The notes beneath the pieces were generated by a model. It ran no database searches, was not told where the DNA came from, and worked only from the letters and a program-made list of their open reading frames with translations. This document shows, in pieces, positions 1 through 9,169 of a stretch of 64,000 nt of DNA. Position 1 is the first letter of the stretch. Every line of letters begins with the position of its first letter. A program made the position numbers and the translations under genes. Source of the stretch: Desertibacillus haloalkaliphilus (GTDB lineage: Bacteria; Bacillota; Bacilli; Bacillales; KJ1-10-99); assembly GCF_019039105.1 (NCBI RefSeq), contig NZ_JAHPIV010000002.1, positions 62,001-126,000 on the forward strand. Reading direction: 5' to 3'.

Positions 1-11
1 TAACCAAAGCT

Positions 12-60
12 GAGAGGATGTCCCAAAAAGGTAAATCAACCTTTTGGGGCATCCCTTTTT
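12..60 (+). terminator. Terminator-like palindrome, GGATGTCCC family
   Basis: The left arm AGGATGTCCCAAAAAGG pairs imperfectly with the right arm CCTTTTGGGGCATCCCT and is followed by a T-run. It belongs to a recurrent family in this window (28742, 37835, 43721) with the same arms and variable loops. Confidence 0.7.
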
Positions 61-66
61 TAAGAG

Positions 67-120
67 CGTAAACACTTCTGCCATCAACGGATACACCAAT
101 GCCAGAAGTGTTTACGTATT
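67..120 (+). terminator. 14-bp perfect inverted repeat
   Basis: CGTAAACACTTCTG (67-80) is perfectly complementary to CAGAAGTGTTTACG (103-116) across a 22-base loop and is followed by TATTTT. The long loop and weak T-tract leave open whether this is a terminator or another structured element. Confidence 0.4.
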
Positions 121-311
121 TTCATTTTAAAATAGCATAGGAATAGTTAAGAAACAGTTTCTACAACAGTTTGTGTGAAGGGACTGTTTTTATTTATGCA
201 AGGGGTATCTATAGTGATCAATTTTAATAGTTATTGGTATCAAGGGGATTAAGTTTGGTACTATAGAGATATATTGGTGTACATTTCGATTAGGTAGAGG
301 ATGAGAATCTT

Positions 312-1052
312 ATGAATAAAATATTAGAAGTGGATAATGTTTCAGGTGGGTATCACTCACAAAAGAAAGTCTTGTATGACCTGAGTTTCTCAATTAAGGA
401 AAGTGAAATTGTTGGTCTAATTGGTTTAAATGGAGCCGGTAAGAGTACAACAATTAAACATATATTGGGCTTAATGGAACCTACAGCAGGTTCGATTAAA
501 ATTAGCGGTAAGACGTTTTTCGAAGCACCGGAAGAATACCGTTCGTATTATAGTTTTATTCCAGAAACTCCAATTCTTTATGAGGATTTGACCTTAGCTG
601 AGCACCTCGAATTAACAGCAATGGCCTATGGCTTAGATGAAACGGTATATAAGGAGCGTACGTCTCAGCTCTTAAAAGAATTTAAAATGGAAAAAATGAT
701 AAAGTGGTTTCCGAGTCACTTTTCTAAAGGGATGAGACAAAAAGTGATGATCATATGTGCGTTTTTGGTTCGACCTGATCTGTATATCGTCGATGAACCA
801 ATTGTCGGATTAGATCCCCTCGGTATCAAATCATTTTTAGATCTTATTGTATCGATGAAAGAAGAAGGGGCAGGGATTCTGATGTCAACACATATCCTCG
901 CGACTGCAGAACGCTATTGTGATCGTTTTGTGATCCTCCATCAGGGAAGGATCGTTTTAACAGGGACCTTAAATGAAATGCGAGACAAATTAGGTTTACC
1001 AACGGCAACATTGGATGATATTTATATTGAAGTAACGAAGGATGAACAATGA
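312..1052 (+). CDS. ecsA: ABC transporter ATP-binding protein EcsA
   Basis: ATPase subunit of the EcsAB transporter, which in B. subtilis affects protein secretion, competence and RasP-dependent intramembrane proteolysis; the transported substrate is not established. Walker A GLNGAGKST lies at residues 38-46, the signature FSKGMRQK at 137-144, Walker B LYIVDEP at 157-163 and the switch histidine at 194. The 246-residue length is normal for the family. The ATG follows a GGTAGAGGATGAG ribosome site. The last four bases overlap ecsB (ATGA), so the two are translationally coupled. Identification rests on sequence and on the ecsA-ecsB-ecsC-yhaA order known from B. subtilis. Confidence 0.93.
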   Translation: MNKILEVDNVSGGYHSQKKVLYDLSFSIKESEIVGLIGLNGAGKSTTIKHILGLMEPTAGSIKISGKTFFEAPEEYRSYYSFIPETPILYEDLTLAEHLELTAMAYGLDETVYKERTSQLLKEFKMEKMIKWFPSHFSKGMRQKVMIICAFLVRPDLYIVDEPIVGLDPLGIKSFLDLIVSMKEEGAGILMSTHILATAERYCDRFVILHQGRIVLTGTLNEMRDKLGLPTATLDDIYIEVTKDEQ

Positions 1053-2275
1053 TGAGAGAAGATGTCATTGGTTTATGGAAACAGCGTGTCAAGGACTATT
1101 GGAACGAAGCGATTCGCTACTTAAGGTTAATTGCCAATAGTGGTTTTTTATTTACGATTTATATATTAATCATATTAGGAAGTTATTACTATAGTCTGTT
1201 TCTTGACTGGTTGCCGGATACATTTCCAACTGTATTATTTTTCGCATTGGTGATTGGTTTTCTCTTAACAAAAAGCCCTGTTCGAACGTTTGTTAAACAA
1301 GCTGATATTGTTTTTCTATTGCCGTTAGAGGCGAAACTTGATCGTTACTTTCGAGCTTCAATCGTTTATACGATGGTGTTTCAAGCGTTTACGTTAGTAC
1401 TCGTCATGATTGTCTTGTCACCGATGTATTTTCAACGAATAGCAGGAGAACGGTATTCGTTTCTTGGTATCCTTCTTATTCTGTTAGCGGTAAAGTTTTG
1501 GAATATTACAGTGAGTTGGGAGGAACAGCGACTGCAATCCGAACGGAGTCGTGCGATGCATAAATGGCTACGGCTAGCGGTAAACATTAGCTTTGCGCTG
1601 TTAGTATTTGAGCAAGCGCCTATGATTTATCTCCTAGTGCTAGCTGTTGTGATGTTAGCACTAACCCTTGTTTATTACCGTCACCTAAAACGAATGCATA
1701 GCGTGAAGTGGGAGCACCTCATTGAAGTTGAAGAACGAATGTTAATGTCGTTCTATCGAATGGCCAACTCATTTACAGATGTTCCACACTTAAAGGCAAA
1801 GGTGAAACAACGGGCATGGTTAAGTGCTTTCACTCACTTGATTCCATTCAGACAGCAGTCAACGTTCCAATATCTATTTTTTAAATCATTTATTCGTTCA
1901 AATGATTATCTAGGCATATATGTTCGTTTGTTATTCATTGCAGGTTTGTTAATTTATTTACTTCCAAGTGGCTACATGCAATTGTTTATTTTTGCACTCT
2001 TTTTGTACATGTCGGGGTTACAGTTGTCAACGTTGTGGAACCATTATACGACCAAATTGTGGATTGATTTATATCCCTTACCACTTGAGGCAAGAAAACA
2101 ATCATTCTCATTTGTAGTTTTTATCCTATTGTTGTGTAAAAGTGTGATCCTTACATTAGTGGCGCTACTCACTAGTGGGGCGATTACGAATTTGATAATG
2201 TTTATAGTGGTTGGAGTCGGCTTTAGTTATTTTTATGGCTATAAGCTAGTGCATCGAAGAAAAAAATACGCATAG
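1049..2275 (+). CDS. ecsB: ABC transporter membrane protein EcsB
   Basis: Membrane partner of EcsA, 408 residues, with hydrophobic segments grouped in an N-terminal block (about residues 30-215) and a C-terminal block (about 285-400), separated by a charged region around residues 220-270. It begins inside the ecsA stop codon (ATGATGAG), and the second ATG at 1052 could equally be used. Family assignment follows from position and membrane pattern; EcsB proteins diverge quickly, so few conserved residues can be named. A small hairpin after the stop (2287-2311) may reduce read-through into ecsC. Confidence 0.88.
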   Translation: MMREDVIGLWKQRVKDYWNEAIRYLRLIANSGFLFTIYILIILGSYYYSLFLDWLPDTFPTVLFFALVIGFLLTKSPVRTFVKQADIVFLLPLEAKLDRYFRASIVYTMVFQAFTLVLVMIVLSPMYFQRIAGERYSFLGILLILLAVKFWNITVSWEEQRLQSERSRAMHKWLRLAVNISFALLVFEQAPMIYLLVLAVVMLALTLVYYRHLKRMHSVKWEHLIEVEERMLMSFYRMANSFTDVPHLKAKVKQRAWLSAFTHLIPFRQQSTFQYLFFKSFIRSNDYLGIYVRLLFIAGLLIYLLPSGYMQLFIFALFLYMSGLQLSTLWNHYTTKLWIDLYPLPLEARKQSFSFVVFILLLCKSVILTLVALLTSGAITNLIMFIVVGVGFSYFYGYKLVHRRKKYA

Positions 2276-2286
2276 ATCATGTCGAG

Positions 2287-2325
2287 CCCTCATTAGTAGA
2301 AGTAATGAGGGTTTGAAACTTTTGA
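2287..2325 (+). terminator. Weak hairpin between ecsB and ecsC
   Basis: CCCTCATTA (2287-2295) pairs with TAATGAGGG (2303-2311), followed by a poor T-tract. It could attenuate transcription into ecsC rather than stop it. Confidence 0.45.
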
Positions 2326-2345
2326 TAAAAAAGTAGGTGACAACG

Positions 2346-3089
2346 ATGGAGTATGAAAAGAAAGCCTTTGAGGAAATGAGGCGTTGGCAAAGAAAAATGA
2401 TGAAGCGCCAATCAATGGCTGGTCGTTTTGCGAAAAAAGTTCAGAAGAAAATGAACAGTTATATTCCTGATAAGGTCCATGCGTTTGTTAGCTCAAGTAT
2501 TAAAAATATGGTCCATGCGACTTTAATTGGGTCTGAGTATACGACGCAGAAAGTACCAGCGGAAACAAACTCCTTACAAGAGTGCGAATTAATGGTCAAA
2601 AATGCGATCATTAAATATAAACGAACGGCAGCTGCAGAAGGTGCAGGGACTGGGGCTGGAGGGATCTTGTTGGGTATGGCTGACTTTCCGTTATTGTTAG
2701 GGATTAAGATGAAATTTCTATTTGATGTTGCCAGCATTTATGGTTTTGATGTGAAAGATTATCGTGAACGGCTCTATATTCTGCATTTGTTTCAACTAGC
2801 ATTTTCGAGTGAGGAGAAGCGTCATGAGGTGTTTTCAATTGTTTCAGATTGGGAGAAATATGTGAAACAACTACCAGAGAAAGAGGTGTATTTAGAACAA
2901 ATTGATTGGAAATCATTTCAATTAGAATATCGAGACCATATCGATTTAGTAAAAATGCTACAACTCGTTCCAGGTTTTGGAGCGATTGTAGGAGCTGCAG
3001 CAAATTATCATTTTTTAGATGTACTAGGGGAAACGGCTATGAATGGTTATCGAATGAGAATCAAACAAAGACAGGAGCTATCTCGTTAA
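2346..3089 (+). CDS. ecsC: EcsC family protein
   Basis: Third gene of the ecs locus, 247 residues, EcsC domain family of unknown biochemical function. The N-terminus (about 40 residues) is strongly basic (repeated Lys/Arg). The middle carries a Gly/Ala-rich segment (EGAGTGAGG, near residue 100) with a hydrophobic patch typical of EcsC proteins, and a second Gly-rich hydrophobic stretch sits near the C-terminus (PGFGAIVGAAAN). I place the start at the ATG at 2346, five bases after AGGTGA, rather than at an in-frame GTG at 2337 that overlaps that ribosome site. The gene ends inside a bidirectional terminator shared with the convergent amidohydrolase gene. Confidence 0.88.
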   Translation: MEYEKKAFEEMRRWQRKMMKRQSMAGRFAKKVQKKMNSYIPDKVHAFVSSSIKNMVHATLIGSEYTTQKVPAETNSLQECELMVKNAIIKYKRTAAAEGAGTGAGGILLGMADFPLLLGIKMKFLFDVASIYGFDVKDYRERLYILHLFQLAFSSEEKRHEVFSIVSDWEKYVKQLPEKEVYLEQIDWKSFQLEYRDHIDLVKMLQLVPGFGAIVGAAANYHFLDVLGETAMNGYRMRIKQRQELSR

Positions 3090-3110
3090 AGGGGCTCCTG
3101 TCTTTGTTTG
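3063..3110. terminator. Bidirectional terminator between ecsC and yhaA
   Basis: The arm CAAACAAAGACAGGAGCT (from 3063) is complementary to GGCTCCTGTCTTTGTTTG (3093-3110), including flanking A and T tracts. The left arm lies within the last codons of ecsC, so the coding end doubles as a terminator stem. Confidence 0.8.
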
Positions 3111-3141
3111 GTTAGTGCGTGTTCAACATGCTACGAGTCTG

Positions 3142-4317
3142 TTAACCTTTTAAATAATCTAGCGTTGCTGAACCTAATGTTTTCGCGGCAAGCAATAATG
3201 AACGTTCATCGATATCAAATTTAGGATGATGATGTGGATAAGATACGTCCCAATCTGGGTGTTTGGCTCCTGTAAAGAAAAATGAACCTTTGACATGTTG
3301 GAGGTAATAAGCAAAATCCTCACCGCCCATTTTTGGTTCCATGTCTTCAAGGGTATTCACACCGGGTACGTCATTTGCTGCCTTTACTAGTTGGTTCGTT
3401 TCATATTCATGGTTCACAACAGCAGGATAGCCTCGGAAGTAATCGTAATTAGCCGTGACTTGATTGGCAATACAGGTGCCATCTATTACTCTTTTTATCT
3501 CTTCTTCAAAATGATCGCGAATGGATTCATCAAACGTGCGAACAGTTCCAACTAGTTTTGCAGAGTTAGCGATGACATTGAATGCATTACGCGCGTCAAA
3601 TGAACCAATTGATAAGACCGCAGATTGTAGTGGGTTCACTCGACGACTGACAAGTTGTTGCAAATGAACGACAAGCTGTGAAGCTGTGACAATCGCATCT
3701 TTTGTTAAATGTGGTTCTGCACCATGTCCTCCATGACCGATGATTTCAATTTCAAAACGGTCAACTGCTGCCATAACCGGGCCCACGCGGTATTGAATCT
3801 TTCCTAATGGTTCTGTGGCCCAGAGGTGTGTTCCGAAGATGACATCTACACCTTCAAGACATCCGTCATTGATCATCTCAATCGCCCCACCAGGTGCGTA
3901 TTCTTCAGCATGTTGATGAATAAAGACAACGGTACCTGCTAATTGCTCTTTCATTTGATTTAAGACGGTTGCAAGTCCAAGCAAGCTTGCCGTATGGCCA
4001 TCGTGACCGCAGGCATGCATTACCCCATCAACTTTGGATTTGTATGGAACATCCTTTTCATCTTGAATAGGTAAAGCATCAAAGTCTGCACGAAGAGCGA
4101 CGGTAGGTCCTGGTTTACCACCCTTTAATGTAGCAACAACACCGCGACCACCGACCTGGGTGCGGACGTCATGTCCGAGCTTTTGATGGTAGTTGGCGAT
4201 GTAAGCGGGTGTTTCTACTTCTTCAAATGAAAGTTCTGGGTGTTGATGTAAGTACCGACGGATCTCTACTATCTCTTCATAGATTGAATCAAGTTGTTGA
4301 AATAAATGCTCTTTCAT
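3142..4317 (-). CDS. yhaA: M20 family amidohydrolase (YhaA-like)
   Basis: Metal-dependent peptidase-family-M20 amidohydrolase, 391 residues, of the aminoacylase/N-acyl-amino-acid hydrolase type; probably cytoplasmic. Metal-ligand motifs are visible: HACGHDGH at 101-108, HQHAEE at 134-139 and GGEDFAYY near 350. GHGGHGAEPH near residue 195 marks the dimerisation/lid domain. The ATG follows a GGGGAGAAACA ribosome site. In B. subtilis yhaA also lies convergent to ecsC, which supports orthology. The natural substrate cannot be read from the sequence; N-acetylated or other acylated amino acids are the family norm. Confidence 0.85.
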   Translation of the reverse strand: MKEHLFQQLDSIYEEIVEIRRYLHQHPELSFEEVETPAYIANYHQKLGHDVRTQVGGRGVVATLKGGKPGPTVALRADFDALPIQDEKDVPYKSKVDGVMHACGHDGHTASLLGLATVLNQMKEQLAGTVVFIHQHAEEYAPGGAIEMINDGCLEGVDVIFGTHLWATEPLGKIQYRVGPVMAAVDRFEIEIIGHGGHGAEPHLTKDAIVTASQLVVHLQQLVSRRVNPLQSAVLSIGSFDARNAFNVIANSAKLVGTVRTFDESIRDHFEEEIKRVIDGTCIANQVTANYDYFRGYPAVVNHEYETNQLVKAANDVPGVNTLEDMEPKMGGEDFAYYLQHVKGSFFFTGAKHPDWDVSYPHHHPKFDIDERSLLLAAKTLGSATLDYLKG

Positions 4318-4347
4318 TGTTTCTCCCCCTATACAAATGCATCAGCG

Positions 4348-5064
4348 TCATATGTTGAATGGAACAAAGCGAGCAAGATACGCTGAAATCACGGCAAATT
4401 GACCAGTAAATAATAAGATACCTAAAACAATCATAATTGTACCACTAATTTTCTGAATTTTAGGGATCAATTTATTTAGTTTCTTCATTTTATTCAGCGA
4501 ACGTGACCATAATAACGCCACAAGTAAAAATGGAAGTCCTAATCCAATCGAATAGACAAGTAGCATTAGCATTCCTTCTGTCATCGTATCTGATCGACCG
4601 GCTAACACTAAAATCGATCCAAGGACGAGACCGATACATGGTGACCAACCTGTACCAAATAAAAAGCCGAAAAGGACCGAGCTTCCAAAACTAGTTGACT
4701 TTTTTGGTGATGACGAAAATTTCTTTTCACTGATTAGCATGCGAATGGAGATCAGTCCAGTCATTTGTAGCCCAAAAACAACGATAATGATGCCACCAAC
4801 TTGTTCAAATAATTGCCGGTTACTTGTAAAGAACTGACCGATAAATGTCGATGATGCTCCTAATAGTAAAAAGATGATCGTGAATCCGAGAATAAACCCG
4901 AGACTCCTCGTAATAATAAGCTTTCTCGTTGCATGAATTTGATTATCGGAAATCGTTGTTCCAGTTAACTGTGCTAGGTAAGCAGGAACTAACGGGACAA
5001 TGCATGGCGATAAAAAAGAGACAACGCCTGCTAGAAAGGCTAGCCAAATAGTTACTTCTGTCAA
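4348..5064 (-). CDS. ccdA: CcdA-type cytochrome c biogenesis / thiol reductant membrane protein
   Basis: Six-helix membrane protein of the CcdA/DsbD-beta family, 238 residues, which carries reducing equivalents across the membrane to extracytoplasmic thioredoxin-like proteins. The two conserved cysteines sit in SFLSPC (Cys21) and GTGWSPC (Cys143), each preceded by proline as in the family. I choose a TTG start because GGAGGTG lies six bases upstream and the protein then begins MTEVTIW, as CcdA proteins do; a longer reading frame runs upstream to 5151 but lacks a ribosome site. B. subtilis ccdA is not in this position, so this may be a paralogue such as a sporulation or general thiol transporter. 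Confidence 0.8.
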   Translation of the reverse strand: MTEVTIWLAFLAGVVSFLSPCIVPLVPAYLAQLTGTTISDNQIHATRKLIITRSLGFILGFTIIFLLLGASSTFIGQFFTSNRQLFEQVGGIIIVVFGLQMTGLISIRMLISEKKFSSSPKKSTSFGSSVLFGFLFGTGWSPCIGLVLGSILVLAGRSDTMTEGMLMLLVYSIGLGLPFLLVALLWSRSLNKMKKLNKLIPKIQKISGTIMIVLGILLFTGQFAVISAYLARFVPFNI

Positions 5065-5203
5065 TATGTACACCTCCACTTGAAGTCTGTAGTTATATTC
5101 TATCATGTCTATGCTATTATACCGAATTTTTCCGCAAGAAGGATAGTCCAACCTATGAGTTCAGCAAATCCTCACTTTTGGCAAAGTGGAGTCATTGAGA
5201 GAT

Positions 5204-5232
5204 TTGGCTAGTTTTGTCGAATTGTCTATAAT
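5204..5232 (+). promoter_or_regulatory. Possible sigma-A promoter upstream of pbpF
   Basis: TTGGCT (5204-5209) is separated by 17 bases from TATAAT (5227-5232). The -10 box is perfect and the -35 is moderate. A palindromic repeat (5249-5336) lies between it and pbpF, so it may or may not drive that gene. Confidence 0.4.
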
Positions 5233-5248
5233 ATAATGAGAGGACTCT

Positions 5249-5336
5249 TTAAGAGTCTGTTCAAAAAGGGGTGTTTATCCCTAGCAGGCGTGCAGCGAGT
5301 GGAGCCATTGCAAAACACTTTTTAAACACGCTCTTT
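5249..5336. repeat. Interrupted palindrome of the GTTCAAAAAG family
   Basis: GAGTCTGTTCAAAAAG at the left end is matched by CTTTTTAAACACGCTC at the right end, enclosing about 55 bases that include CTAGCAGGCGTGCAGCGAG. Ends of this type recur at 19806-19880 and 61633-61711. The interior GC-rich stretch differs from those copies. Confidence 0.5.
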
Positions 5337-5413
5337 AATGTTTAATGCTAACTGACGACACACGAATCATTTTTGTAGAAAATCGATTTATGAAAATAAA
5401 GGGAGTTTAGTAT

Positions 5414-7552
5414 ATGACGAAAAAACGACTGCTCATCAGTCTTGCGCTCATTGTCGCCATGTTTGTTGTTGGACTGATTGGTTATATGACGATCATTTTC
5501 GCTGGGAATTATGTGATTGATGATAAAAAGTTAGTCATGAACTCAGCTAGCACGCTCGTAGATGAAGAGGGCGAACTCATCACGAGGTTATATCTTGAAA
5601 ACCGAGATCTCGTTTCGATTCAGGACATACCTGGTTCTGTAAAAGATGCGTTTGTCGCGATTGAAGATACTCGCTTTTATGATCATCAAGGCATTGACGT
5701 TCGTGCTATTGGTCGCGCGCTTTACCGTGATATTTTGGCAGGGGCCAAGGTTGAAGGAGGAAGTACAATTACCCAGCAACTCGCAAAAAATACGTTTTTG
5801 TCTCATGATAAGTCATGGTTGCGCAAGACAAAAGAAGTGTTAATTGCGATGAATTTAGAAAGAAAATATAGTAAAGACGAGATTTTAGAAATGTATCTAA
5901 ATCGGATCTATTTTGGCCATGGTGCATATGGGATCCAAGCCGCATCAAAGCTTTATTTTAATAAAGATGTAAGTGAGCTAACCGTTCATGAAGGGGCTTT
6001 GCTTGCTGGATTACCAAAAGGACCTAATAGCTACTCACCGATTACAAACCCTGAGCGAAGCAAACAACGCCGTAATCTCGTTCTGAATGTCATGGAGCGA
6101 GAGGGTTATTTGACACCAGAAGAGGCGATTCGTTCACAGGGGAAGACGCTGGCCATTGATCGAAATGAAAGTAGCGAAAATGAAGCGTACTTAACGTATA
6201 TAGACATGGTGTTAGATGAAATTGAAGAAAAATATCATTTAACGAATGAAGAGGTCTTAACGGGTGGTTATACCATCGTCGTTCCTATGGACAAACAAGT
6301 GCAGCAGGCATCATTCGAGCTTTTTCAAAATGACGCTTATTTCCCCGGACAGGATGAGCATGTCCAAGGCTCTTATGTATTAATGGACTCTGAAACGGGT
6401 GGAGTCTTAGCTGTTCAGGGAGGCCGTGATTATGTACGAAAAGGAATGAACCGGGTCAATACTAAGCGACAACCAGGCTCAACTTTAAAGCCACTAGCCG
6501 TGTTTGCTCCGGCGTTAGAAACGGGGGAGTATGAACCGTATTCGCTGCTAAAAGATGAGCTACAAGATTACGGTGGTTACACACCAAGAAATGCGAGTAA
6601 TGAATACCAAGGTGAGGTTACGATGTTTGATGCGATTACACACTCAGCGAATGCCCCTGCGGTTTGGCTTCTCAATGAATTAGGAGTACCGGCTGCCAAA
6701 CGTGTTTTTGACACATTTGGGTTAAACATCCCTGATGAAGGGTTGGCGATTGCCCTAGGAGGATTAAAGGAGGGAGTGACTCCGCTTGAGATGACGACCA
6801 TGTACCGCTCATTTGCCAATGAGGGGAGAGTCATTTCGCCTCATTTTGTCAAAGCGGTCTATGATCGTAATCAAGAGTTGATCGGTACGGCTGACCAAAA
6901 AGAAGAACAAGTCTTTTCAAAACAAACGGCATGGTATATGACGAGAATGTTAGAGTCTGTTGTTGATGAAGGAACAGCGGCTGTAGGGACTACGACACAT
7001 GCGTTAGCTGGTAAAACAGGGACGACTTCTTATACAGGTGTTGCTGGAGCAACAAGAGATGCTTGGTTTGTCGGGTACACCCCTGACGTTGTCGGTTCGT
7101 TGTGGATGGGGTACGATGCAACGACACATGAACAACACCTAACAGGTGGGAGTGCTTATGCAACAACATTATTTAAAGATATTCTAAATGAAGTAGAGCG
7201 TGAGCATGTCACTGCTTTTACGAAGCCGGAGGGTGTCAACGATTTGGAACCACCAATTCGCTTTGTGGCGATTGATGATTTAGAGGCATCCTTAACACTT
7301 AGAGGGAAAGGACTAATAGGTGTGAAATTAAATTGGACACCATCAGCCGATGAGCGACTCCAATACCATATTTATGAAGTCAATGATGACGGATTGACGA
7401 AAGTGGCAACCGCCCAAAATGGCGAGGTCATTGTTGGTGATATTAATCTATTTTCTTTACAGGACTACGCCGTTGCCCCGTATAATCCATTAATTGATCG
7501 AGAAGGTCCGGTGTCAAATGTTGCCTCAGTGAAAATTGGATTCTCTTTTTAA
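5414..7552 (+). CDS. pbpF: Class A penicillin-binding protein PbpF
   Basis: Bifunctional peptidoglycan synthase of 712 residues. An N-terminal membrane anchor (5-30) is followed by a GT51 glycosyltransferase domain with EDTRFYDHQG (catalytic Glu84) and GGSTITQQLAKN (115-126). The transpeptidase domain carries STLKP (Ser356, Lys359), SAN (411-413) and KTGT (534-537). The last ~90 residues form a separate, probably beta-rich domain. B. subtilis pbpF also lies upstream of hemEHY and is expressed in the forespore for the spore germ-cell wall; here the germination operon sits between them. The start follows AAAGGGAG. A strong palindromic terminator follows the stop. Confidence 0.9.
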   Translation: MTKKRLLISLALIVAMFVVGLIGYMTIIFAGNYVIDDKKLVMNSASTLVDEEGELITRLYLENRDLVSIQDIPGSVKDAFVAIEDTRFYDHQGIDVRAIGRALYRDILAGAKVEGGSTITQQLAKNTFLSHDKSWLRKTKEVLIAMNLERKYSKDEILEMYLNRIYFGHGAYGIQAASKLYFNKDVSELTVHEGALLAGLPKGPNSYSPITNPERSKQRRNLVLNVMEREGYLTPEEAIRSQGKTLAIDRNESSENEAYLTYIDMVLDEIEEKYHLTNEEVLTGGYTIVVPMDKQVQQASFELFQNDAYFPGQDEHVQGSYVLMDSETGGVLAVQGGRDYVRKGMNRVNTKRQPGSTLKPLAVFAPALETGEYEPYSLLKDELQDYGGYTPRNASNEYQGEVTMFDAITHSANAPAVWLLNELGVPAAKRVFDTFGLNIPDEGLAIALGGLKEGVTPLEMTTMYRSFANEGRVISPHFVKAVYDRNQELIGTADQKEEQVFSKQTAWYMTRMLESVVDEGTAAVGTTTHALAGKTGTTSYTGVAGATRDAWFVGYTPDVVGSLWMGYDATTHEQHLTGGSAYATTLFKDILNEVEREHVTAFTKPEGVNDLEPPIRFVAIDDLEASLTLRGKGLIGVKLNWTPSADERLQYHIYEVNDDGLTKVATAQNGEVIVGDINLFSLQDYAVAPYNPLIDREGPVSNVASVKIGFSF

Positions 7553-7590
7553 AAAACAGGCTGTGTTGGTTCAACACAGCTTGTTTTTTA
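7553..7590. terminator. Terminator after pbpF
   Basis: AAAAAACAGGCTGTGTTG pairs with CAACACAGCTTGTTTTTT around a GTT loop, directly after the pbpF stop. The symmetric A and T runs allow function in both directions. Confidence 0.88.
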
Positions 7591-7758
7591 TGTCGGAAAG
7601 GCACCATACTCGCTACCGTCTTTGATTAGAGGATGCGTGCAAGAAGTGATCTGTAGGTTTCGAGTAGATGACGATGCAAGGTATCTTTTTTCCTCATAAT
7701 TTGGAAGAAGTGAGAAAAGCTATGAGAAATTAGAAAAATGTTTATAAAGGAGAAAAAA

Positions 7759-7980
7759 ATGAGTAATTTCATCGATTATATCTTTGGTTTCTTGCCAAAA
7801 CGTGCCGTTTTTTGGACGGCGTTTGGGACTTCGTTGTTTATTTTTTTTATGCAGTGGTTGAATGCAAAACTAAACGAATTAGTGAAGCTGCCGTATATGA
7901 GAGCAGAAAATCAGCAGAAGCGGAAGGAATTAGTAGGTCAAAGTGAACAGCCGACAGCAAATGACGGTAGTAAAAAATGA
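7759..7980 (+). CDS. Small single-TM protein heading the germination operon (possible D subunit)
   Basis: A 73-residue protein with one clear hydrophobic segment (about residues 14-35, preceded by a Lys-Arg pair) and a hydrophilic, charged C-terminal tail rich in Lys, Gln and Asn. The ATG at 7759 follows AAAGGAG at seven bases; an upstream in-frame ATG at 7738 overlaps that site and is rejected. It lies 66 bases before the B-type germination receptor gene and in the same orientation. Several Bacillus germination-receptor operons carry a small D gene encoding a membrane protein of this size; those usually have two TM segments, so the assignment is by context only. I do not recognise the family. 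Confidence 0.6.
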   Translation: MSNFIDYIFGFLPKRAVFWTAFGTSLFIFFMQWLNAKLNELVKLPYMRAENQQKRKELVGQSEQPTANDGSKK

Positions 7981-8046
7981 GGTTACGTTTGAACGACAAA
8001 CTTACTTCCTGAGGGCTGAGCTCCGATACAGAAAGGGCGGGTTAGC

Positions 8047-9168
8047 ATGAGTAACAATCGCTACAACATTGCCCCATATGAATTAGGAATTGTGATTTTT
8101 AGTATGGTCATGGGTGTTGGGATTCTAACCCTCCCGCGAGCATTAGTGGTAGAAATAGATACAGTTGATGGCTGGCTATCAATTGCAGGTTCAGGTTTAG
8201 TTATGATCATTTTGGTTTTTCTCTATGGGCGCTTGCAGCGTTGTTTTCCTGGGAAAGACTTTTTTGATTATATTGCTGGTAGCCAAGGAGGAAGGTGGCT
8301 GACATACGCATTAGCACTTTTGTTTTCACTGTATTTCATTTCCTTACTGTCATACCAAGCACGGATTCTTGCGATCGTTGTAAAAATGTACTTGCTTGAT
8401 CAGACACCTTCGGAAGTGTTAGTAGCAGTGATTTTATTAGTGACCACTTATGGGGTAACGAAAGGGATTCAAGGACTTGTTCATTTAAGTTTAATGTTTC
8501 TGCCGATTATCGTATTCGTGTTAATGGTACTGTTACTAGCAAATATACCGAATATGGAGGTTGATCGGGTTTTACCGGTGTTGCCGGAAGGAGTTATGCC
8601 GGTATTAGCAGGGATGAAAGAGACGATCTTTGTGTTTTTAGGTGTAGAAGTTGTCCTATATTTAATGATGTATGTAAAAGCTGATGCTATTCGCACATTG
8701 CCACTAAATATATCCCTTGCGTTTGTCACAGTGTTATATATGCTCGTGTTTCTTGCTTGTGCATCGATCTTTGGTAGTCATGCACTTGAAACGATCGTTT
8801 TTCCGACGGTCGAAGTAGTCAAGGAGATTGAAGTTCCTGGTGCGTTCTTTGAACGTTTAGAATCAGCGATGATTACAATCTGGATTATGACGATTTTTAA
8901 TACAATGACATTTGCTCAATTGCTAGCCTATCGATCAATTAAACGACATTTACTACATGATAAGAACCATCGTTGGTTATTGGCTACAATCGTACTTATT
9001 GTTTTTCTGACTGCCTTTATCCCTAATTCACTTGAAGACTTATTTATCTTTGGGGATGTAATTGGTTGGTTTGGACTCGGTTTATTCGTTCTGAGTTTGC
9101 TCATTGGATATCTAACCGTCTGGTATCGTAAGAAAAAGGCAAAGATCAACAGGGCAGAGGGGGTTTAA
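8047..9168 (+). CDS. GerA-family spore germination receptor, B subunit (permease-like)
   Basis: Integral membrane protein of 373 residues with about ten hydrophobic segments, in the GerAB family related to single-component amino acid permeases (APC superfamily). The N-terminus (YELGIVIFSMVMGVGILTLP) has the conserved start typical of GerAB proteins. In the spore inner membrane the B subunit binds the germinant. The ATG follows a modest AAGGGCGGG site. The next gene begins one base after its stop. Gene order in this operon is small protein-B-C-A rather than the A-B-C order of B. subtilis gerA, gerB and gerK being A-containing with varied order. Which germinant is sensed cannot be told. Confidence 0.88.
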   Translation: MSNNRYNIAPYELGIVIFSMVMGVGILTLPRALVVEIDTVDGWLSIAGSGLVMIILVFLYGRLQRCFPGKDFFDYIAGSQGGRWLTYALALLFSLYFISLLSYQARILAIVVKMYLLDQTPSEVLVAVILLVTTYGVTKGIQGLVHLSLMFLPIIVFVLMVLLLANIPNMEVDRVLPVLPEGVMPVLAGMKETIFVFLGVEVVLYLMMYVKADAIRTLPLNISLAFVTVLYMLVFLACASIFGSHALETIVFPTVEVVKEIEVPGAFFERLESAMITIWIMTIFNTMTFAQLLAYRSIKRHLLHDKNHRWLLATIVLIVFLTAFIPNSLEDLFIFGDVIGWFGLGLFVLSLLIGYLTVWYRKKKAKINRAEGV

Positions 9169-9169
9169 T

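Larger units (their letters stand above)
1..311. other. Intergenic region upstream of ecsA with two palindromes
   Basis: No gene is visible here. The stretch holds two consecutive inverted repeats (12-60 and 67-116, listed separately) that probably end transcription of a gene left of the window, followed by an AT-rich leader for ecsA. I did not find a convincing promoter with both boxes; TACTAT near 271 is a possible -10 element. Confidence 0.5.
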